A DNA stretch of 35,976 nucleotides from Halalkalirubrum salinum (GTDB lineage: Archaea > Halobacteriota > Halobacteria > Halobacteriales > Haloferacaceae), in assembly GCF_005543295.1 (NCBI RefSeq), contig NZ_SRSG01000019.1, positions 1 to 35,976 of the forward strand, in the 5' to 3' direction. The translations under genes were made by a program, and so were the position numbers. This document shows, piece after piece, positions 31,614 to 35,976 of this stretch. How positions within the stretch are numbered: position 1 is the stretch's first letter; the number at the start of each line of letters is the position of its first letter. The notes below the pieces were generated by a model. It was not told the origin of the DNA and did no database searches. It saw nothing but the letters and a program-made list of their open reading frames with translations.

Positions 31614-31862
31614 ATGAGCTACCAAACCGATAGCCAGTCTCCGATGATCGGCCCAATTTCCGTGTTCACGCTCATTTGGGCTGTGCTTGTCGGACTCTCA
31701 GCAGTGGTTTTCGCCGCGGTCGTGGCGATCCCATTTCAAGCAGAACTCACCGCGTTGTTGTCGACTGCAAACCCTGCGATCTTTGGAACCGCGTTGTTCA
31801 TGATCGCGGTCGCCGTGACGTACGTCATATCCACGCGTGTGGTTCGGCGATCGGTCCAATAG
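31614..31862 (+). CDS. small two-helix membrane protein, unknown
   Basis: An 82-residue protein with two long hydrophobic segments (VFTLIWAVLVGLSAVVFAAVVAIPF and IFGTALFMIAVAVTYVISTRVV). It has no Cys or His motif. ATG 31614 (MSYQTDSQSP) is preferred over ATG 31590, which lies upstream of the operator-like site. It is divergent from nosL with about 165 bp between starts. Function unknown; family not recognised. Confidence 0.7.
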   Translation: MSYQTDSQSPMIGPISVFTLIWAVLVGLSAVVFAAVVAIPFQAELTALLSTANPAIFGTALFMIAVAVTYVISTRVVRRSVQ

Positions 31863-31933
31863 ACGCTGACCGCGGTCGATCGCGACTCGAATTCCGGAAT
31901 GATTAACTTTCTCATCGGATAACGGGCGTATGC

Positions 31934-32006
31934 GGGCCGGTGGGGTAGCTTGGTATCCTTCGGCCTTCGGGTGGCCGTAACCGCAGTTCGAATCTGCGCC
32001 GGCCCA
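31934..32006 (+). tRNA. tRNA-Pro (anticodon CGG)
   Basis: A 73-nt tRNA without encoded CCA. Acceptor stem GGGCCGG pairs with CCGGCCC before discriminator A32006. The anticodon arm is CGGCC-TTCGGGT-GGCCG, giving anticodon CGG (codon CCG). The T arm is GCAG-TTCGAAT-CTGC. No intron is seen. Its 3' end is repeated several times downstream (32138-32476), the pattern expected where elements integrate into a tRNA 3' end. Confidence 0.95.
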
Positions 32007-32137
32007 CTTCTCCCGCAACGCAACACGAGGAGCGATAGCGACGAGTGTCCGTTGCGGGGAAGTAGCCACGCAGATTCGAGCAGGGAAGTCGCAGCCCGGG
32101 AAGCGAACGAAGTGAGCGACCCGGACCGTCTTCCCGA

Positions 32138-32476
32138 GTTCGACATCTGCGCCGGCCCATTTTTACCCCACGTCACAACCGTGAGCGATCGTGTTTCCGT
32201 GTTCGTCATCTGCGCCGGCCTACCTTTCCCGCATCTAACACCTGTCAGCCGAAGCCATGTCGGTCTTTGGGTGGTTGTAACCGCATCCCCGCGAGCGACG
32301 CGAACGGGGGCCAGCGAGACGAGTGGAGCGAGTCTCGCCCGGGGTCGGATCTGCGCCGGCCCATTTTCACCCCACGTAACAACGGTGAGTGATAGCGATT
32401 GGGTGCCAGCGAGTCGCAGCCCGCGAAGCAGAGCGAGCAGGACCATTTGGCACGGCTTCGAATCTGCCTTGGCCCA
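32138..32476 (+). repeat. array of tRNA-Pro 3'-end copies
   Basis: Four further copies of the tRNA-Pro 3' end follow the gene: 32138-32159 and 32201-32222 (variants of GTTCGACATCTGCGCCGG + CCCA), 32345-32363 (TCGGATCTGCGCCGGCCCA) and 32456-32476 (TTCGAATCTGCC, TTGGCCCA). Each copy is followed by a related pyrimidine-rich tail (TTTTACCCCACGTCAC, CCTTTCCCGCATCTAAC, TTTTCACCCCACGTAAC, CATTACCGCATCAC). At 32262-32285 a piece like the anticodon arm (CTTTGGGTGGTTGTAACCGCA) also recurs. None has a complete acceptor stem. They look like duplicated attachment sites or decayed tandem tRNA copies. Confidence 0.75.
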
Positions 32477-33223
32477 CATTACCGCATCACTCTTTCACAT
32501 ACTCCCTGACGGTGCTCAGGTATGGACTAGCAGGTGTAGAGATGCATTTATAGAATCACCTGTGGCAGAAATCGTTCCCTGCTTCCTGGCCGGGGCCGTA
32601 CCGAAGTTGTGAACAAGAAGGAACGCCCGTAGTTGTTTGGAAACACCTGTATCCATCGCAGTATGACTAATTTATCATATAGAAATACAGTTATATTTAT
32701 TGGAATATTTGCCATTAGTAGGCTCCACTACACTGTTCACAACTGGGGTATAATTCCGATATACTCCTCGGGAATGAACGAAGTCTGACCACGTTTTGTT
32801 GTAAATTCTGCAATACAGGCTGAGAAAGAATCATGCTAGCAGTCAAACTGTACTTAGAATATTCACTTCAGAAACGCACGTCTCGACCAAAATTACCTAA
32901 TTGCACCGCAGGTTTTCATAGAACTCCCCAAAATCACGATATCGTAGACGCGATCGCCCTGGGCACTGGCGCGGTTCTACGTCGCCAATTTAGTCGTAAG
33001 CACAATCTTGATAGTAGGGACAAATAGTGTGAATATTGGACCGCAATAAATATATAGAATAGTAGATTAAACATAGAAAAAGTAATAATCCAAACTGTTT
33101 TAACTACGCCTACGCAGAAACCGCGACAGTGGGCGATCGCACTTGTGTACGACACTAATCATCCACTCGACACTCGTACTACATAAGCAGATACAAAAAA
33201 CAAATGAGAGAAATAGCTTGGTC
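32477..33223. other. AT-rich region without a recognisable gene
   Basis: About 750 bp of mostly AT-rich DNA. A 64-codon plus-strand frame at 32833-33027 has a basic, low-quality sequence I do not believe. An 11-bp inverted repeat AGTTGTGAACA occurs at 32605-32615 and, inverted, at 32734-32744, about 140 bp end to end; it may be a mobile-element trace or chance. The stretch looks like old insertion or decay debris next to the tRNA array. Confidence 0.45.
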
Positions 33224-33469
33224 TCAGCCACCGTGTTTGCGGTACCAGACCACCTCACCGACGGGGGACTCCTCCTCACTGATATCCAACCGGCTAAGGA
33301 ATAACTCTCGAATCGCAAGCGTGACAACTAGCTCGACCGGTTCGTTGTTCTCGTCGATGACAGTGACGACATAGTGGCCATCCCGCTGATCGACTGCGTG
33401 AATCGTCCCGATCGACCAGCGTTCAATATCGTGAGTCGGTTTCCGGGCATGGAGGCGATCATGGTTCAT
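33224..33469 (-). CDS. small conserved-looking haloarchaeal protein, unknown
   Basis: An 81-residue acidic protein, beta-rich: THDIERWSIGTIHAVDQRDG then HYVVTVIDENNEPVELVVTLAIRELFLSRLD and a C-terminal VGEVVWYRKHG. It looks like a small barrel or SH3-like fold. I do not recognise the family. ATG 33469 (MNHDRLHARKPTHDIER) is preferred; the ORF extends to 33538 through a sequence unlike the rest. It lies 127 bp downstream of the broken DAC gene on the same strand. Confidence 0.6.
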   Translation of the reverse strand: MNHDRLHARKPTHDIERWSIGTIHAVDQRDGHYVVTVIDENNEPVELVVTLAIRELFLSRLDISEEESPVGEVVWYRKHGG

Positions 33470-33596
33470 ATGAGGAAAAAGATCGCAAGCAGTGTTTACT
33501 TTTCGTCTTTCCGTTCTGTCGAAACCGAGGTGAGCCACATAGGTCGATTACAGTGGTAGCGAGGCGAAAGCCACCGGCTTCAACCGTGGGAGGATG

Positions 33597-34151
33597 TCAA
33601 TCAGGTCGCCACCGGCCGCCGATCTCCTCCTGTGGGTAGTCCTGATACGTGCCATCAAGATACGTAGTGACACGTCCGTTTTCTTCACTGAGCGTGATTG
33701 CCCACAGGACCTTCTTTCGGAGTGACGTTTCCAGGGCACTCATGTGTTTAGTTCCCATCCAGTCAGGATACTCGAGGTACTCAACTGCCGGCACCTCCGT
33801 GGGGCTGGGGCTCCGAACGCGAACCATCTATCGTTGAATTGTCCCGTCTCCAGTTACAATGATCGCGCCATCCCGCCTAAATTCGACGTCTTCTGCGACC
33901 CGTCGAAATCTCTCGAGTGAGTCGTGTACGATCTTACACCGATCGGTCGGCCAGATATTCTCCCCAAGTGGGTCGGTGTATTCCTCGAAATCGGTTTCTG
34001 CTACGACCAGAAAGTACAAACTAGGGCCACTCACGTAGCGATCGTCCCACCTTTCAAATTCCATACTCAACGTCTCAGCAACATACCGGATCTGATCCAT
34101 AAGATCCTGGCTGGTGGCATACTTTTTCAACACCTGATCGAGTTCGTCCAT
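33597..34151 (-). pseudogene. DisA_N/DAC-domain gene interrupted by an in-frame TAG
   Basis: Two halves sit in one reading frame, separated only by TAG at 33830-33828. Half 1 (107 codons, ATG 34151) runs from MDELDQVLKKYATS to the DAC motif DGA (residues 94-96) in RRDGAIIVTGDGTIQR. Half 2 (76 codons) continues MVRVRSPSPTEVP, YPDWMGTKHMSALETS and ITLSEENGRVTTYLDG, matching the GTRHRAA and SEExGxVxxF parts of diadenylate-cyclase domains. In DisA the second motif is RHR; here it is KHM (135-137), so catalysis may already be altered. One CAG-to-TAG change would restore a 184-codon gene. Readthrough or a sequencing error are alternatives to pseudogenisation. An ATG immediately after the TAG could permit a separate second product. 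Confidence 0.7.
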
Positions 34152-34519
34152 TTGTCTCTTATTTACATAGATGCGGATCGTTATTAATTCTGTTCAGACC
34201 GAACTCACAATACTGTTGAACGAACCCGATCTATCCAACAGCCACATTTGTCAGTTGATACTGAATCCGACACAGCATCGAGTGAGAGGATAGTGGACGA
34301 AGACCGAGCGCGAAGTACGCCGCCGATCACTCTTGCAATTATCTGACTGCACTCTGATTGAAGCTTTGCCTTAGCAATCCTGACGAGAGGGCGAAACAGA
34401 ATCTGATCATTAGTCTGTAGAGGCTACCAGTAACCCGATTCACTCGTTGGGTGATTTCAGGTCATCCGTGAAGTAACCCGGCATCGTTGTTAGTTAATAA
34501 GAAGATCGGAATAACGCAG
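34152..34519. other. intergenic region, no feature seen
   Basis: About 370 bp between the DAC-like gene start and the DUF5518 gene stop. The sequence is moderately AT-rich. I see no tRNA, no repeat and no credible open frame. Confidence 0.4.
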
Positions 34520-34918
34520 TTAGCTGCCTCCGATGTCTGTTTCAGTAGCGATGTACACACCGAGATACCCCCCGAGCGCGCTCAGTCCGACACTCCAAAT
34601 GAGCGCAAACACGAATCCAAACAGAAGCACAAAGACGAACCCACCAGGAACTGCCATACCGGTGCCCATACCGTCGCTAATCATAGGGCCCGTCATAAAG
34701 AACCCTCCGAACACGAAAAACACCAAAAACAGCAAGAGAAACGGAAGGGCCGCGATCGCACCCGAGAGCGCACCGACACGGATGCCCCCGGTACGATCTC
34801 CCTTCTGAAGATAGCCTGCGACCATACCACCCAGAATCGGGGAAAACCCAGTGAATGATAGCACAACTGTAACGACTGCACCGATAACTGCGTTTATAAT
34901 CGTGTCTCCTTCGCTCAT
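34520..34918 (-). CDS. DUF5518-family membrane protein
   Basis: A 132-residue protein with four hydrophobic helices. The N-terminal half, INAVIGAVVTVVLSF then FSPILGGMVAGYLQKGDRTGGIRVGALSGAIAALP, is the recognisable DUF5518 pattern, common in haloarchaea and methanogens. Gly-rich helices and a KGDR(T)GGxRVGALSG loop are conserved in the family. No function is known. It appears to be a single-gene unit on the minus strand. Confidence 0.88.
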   Translation of the reverse strand: MSEGDTIINAVIGAVVTVVLSFTGFSPILGGMVAGYLQKGDRTGGIRVGALSGAIAALPFLLLFLVFFVFGGFFMTGPMISDGMGTGMAVPGGFVFVLLFGFVFALIWSVGLSALGGYLGVYIATETDIGGS

Positions 34919-35416
34919 ATCTCTCTCCTCTACTGCCAGTGATTATAATTCATCGGCTCTGTTGGTTGTTCGATTGTCGTTGTGGCTCGCCGAAATCAGG
35001 CTTCCGTTCTATAATTCTAAAATCGATGATATAACGCTGTTCGGGACCCGCGGGGACACTGTCGTTAGGACAGACGTGGGCGACGTAGTCGCTGGTGGCA
35101 ACGATGGTTGGCCTTTGATGAATTTGCGAATCGGCACGATTCTGGCGTCGGCCGTTACCGGCCTCACCGCGGTTGACATCCAAATCGGCGGCGCTGTTGA
35201 AATACTCAAAGATTGATAGGTACAGGTTACTGAATACAGAGCGCGTGTCTTGCAGAAAGAGCGATGTTCTATCGATCCGCGGATTTATCCAGGGACCGCT
35301 TGCACGCTACGTCTTCTTCGAAACGCTCACTGTGACAGTGGGATTCCTGCCGCCCACCCTGCGACGAATTATATCTCACCCCTGCCCTTTATTTTTTGAC
35401 TTCCCTAAGTCGAACT
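34919..35416. other. region without a recognised gene
   Basis: About 500 bp upstream of the aldo/keto reductase. A plus-strand frame reading VVRTDVGDVVAGGNDGWPLMNLRIG around 35060-35140 (quoted in two parts: VVRTDVGDVVAGG, NDGWPLMNLRIG) is partly protein-like but has no clear start and no family I recognise. The last 60 bp contain a TATA-like TTTATTTTTTG (about 35388-35398) for the reductase gene. Confidence 0.35.
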
Positions 35417-35893
35417 ATGACAGGAGATATCGAGGCCCGCAAGCTTGGCGACACCGATCAGGAAACCACGGTTGTCACGTTCGGCGCCATTGCCCTGAAC
35501 TGGCTCGAACAGGAGGGGGCCAATCAGATGATCGAACACGCTCTCGATCACGGTGTGAATCACTTCGACGTAGCACCCCAGTACGGCGATGCCGAACTCA
35601 AACTCGGGCCAAAACTCCGCCAACACCGTGAGGACATCTTCCTCGGCTGTAAAACTCAGAAACGCGAGTATGATGGTGCTCGGCACAAACTCGAGCGCTC
35701 GCTCGACAGACTCGGCATCGACACGATCAATCTCTACCAGGTCCACGGGCTGGAGTATGAGGAAGAACTCGACACCATCACGGGTGAAGGCGGCGCCCTC
35801 GAGGCGTTCCGCGAGGCAAAGGCCGAGGGACTGATCGATCACATCGGCCTGACGAGCCATGGGGATCCTGACCTCATCATCATTGGTCTTTAG
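35417..35893 (+). pseudogene. truncated aldo/keto reductase
   Basis: A 158-residue N-terminal part of an aldo/keto reductase (usual length about 270-330). The catalytic tetrad region is present: Asp and Tyr in HFDVAPQYG, Lys in FLGCKTQK and His in YQVHGLEYE. It ends abruptly at LTSHGDPDLIIIGL, where family members continue with several more beta/alpha units that bind NADPH. The break occurs close to the window end, and the next 83 bp look like the end of another open frame on the opposite strand, so insertion of a mobile element is likely. ATG 35417 (MTGDIEARKLG) is preferred to 35396. Confidence 0.7.
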
Positions 35894-35976
35894 CTAAGCC
35901 TCAGCAGTCGGTTGGATGGTGGTAGCAAGCCGTTCTTGGAGGATTGGTCGCTGCTTGTGGATCTTTTGAGCGTCTT
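35894..35976 (-). CDS. partial CDS, possible transposase C-terminus
   Basis: A minus-strand frame, open to the window edge, reads DAQKIHKQRPILQERLA, TTIQPTAEA and stops at TAG 35896-35894. It begins one base after the truncated reductase's stop. Its basic, helical character and position at the truncation suggest the end of an insertion-sequence transposase, but only 27 codons are visible and I cannot name the family. Confidence 0.3.
   Translation of the reverse strand, partial: DAQKIHKQRPILQERLATTIQPTAEA

Noticed and set aside
31736-32479. 247-codon minus-strand open frame with repeated WGxxGPAQI peptides
   Set aside because: It is the reverse reading of the tRNA-Pro gene and its 3'-end copies; the peptide repeats simply translate CTGCGCCGGCCCA. 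Frames like this are commonly mis-annotated next to haloarchaeal tRNAs.
32833-33027. 64-codon plus-strand frame in the AT-rich region
   Set aside because: Basic and unlike acidic haloarchaeal proteins, no promoter or relatives recognised.
1-35976. CRISPR array
   Set aside because: No regularly spaced direct repeats of 25-40 bp were seen; the only repeated array is the irregular tRNA-end set.

Overview
The window reads as a haloarchaeal (class Halobacteria) chromosome or large replicon. Proteins are acidic, coding regions are GC-rich, and spacers are AT-rich. Starts are often leaderless or nearly so behind TATA-like boxes. Several families are typical of haloarchaea: Bat/HTH_10 regulators, DUF7344, DUF5518, DUF7546, ba3-type CbaDBAE oxidase and Tat lipoproteins. 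The content is mainly respiratory and metal/sulfur metabolism, followed by a decayed, mobile-element-scarred right end.

Layout. (1) 81-875: two small haloarchaeal genes. (2) 1193-4771 (minus): nosD-nosF-nosY, where NosD carries an N-terminal NosL-like domain and a NarO-type CGAA-N4-TTCG site lies upstream; nosZ is not in the window. (3) 4949-6022: tusA and a DsrE2-type gene, plus a small YgaP-like membrane protein. (4) 6229-6902: a dps pseudogene and a 101-bp element with 16-bp terminal inverted repeats. (5) 6954-9766 (minus): feoA-feoB-membrane protein-FeoC-like gene, with a DtxR-type box at the feoA start. (6) 10185-15044 (minus): a polysulfide/thiosulfate-reductase-like molybdoenzyme operon (small N-terminal-domain protein, PsrA-, PsrB- and PsrC-like subunits, TorD chaperone). 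(7) 15328-17332 (plus): unknown protein, Mrp-type ATPase and TrmO, translationally coupled. (8) 17336-19113 (minus): two regulators and an MBL-fold hydrolase, in a stretch that looks richer in GC. (9) 19273-22014: CoA-disulfide/NADH-polysulfide reductase with a rhodanese domain, a Cys-rich Bat/DmsR/NarO-like regulator and an AhpD-like protein. (10) 22272-26119: DUF1641 remnant, acetoacetate-decarboxylase-family protein, FixI/CopA-type copper ATPase and a small membrane protein. (11) 26223-29599 (plus): ba3-type terminal oxidase operon plus a DUF7546 protein. (12) 29842-31862: TSUP exporter, NosL lipoprotein and a small membrane protein. (13) 31934-32476: tRNA-Pro(CGG) followed by an array of decayed tRNA 3'-end copies. 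(14) 33224-35976: small genes, a DAC-domain gene with an in-frame TAG, DUF5518, and an aldo/keto reductase cut short next to a possible mobile-element end.

How it fits together (inference). Three electron sinks are assembled here: N2O (nos accessory genes), a sulfur compound (Psr-like complex) and O2 (ba3 oxidase). They come with copper supply (FixI/CopA, NosL, NosDFY), iron supply (Feo) and a sulfur-trafficking set (TusA, DsrE2, CoA-disulfide reductase, TSUP). A shared palindrome, TATTGTACAATA, lies just before tusA and before the TSUP gene, with a degenerate version before the small gene at 31614. It could tie the dispersed sulfur genes into one regulon and is the most novel regulatory signal I see.
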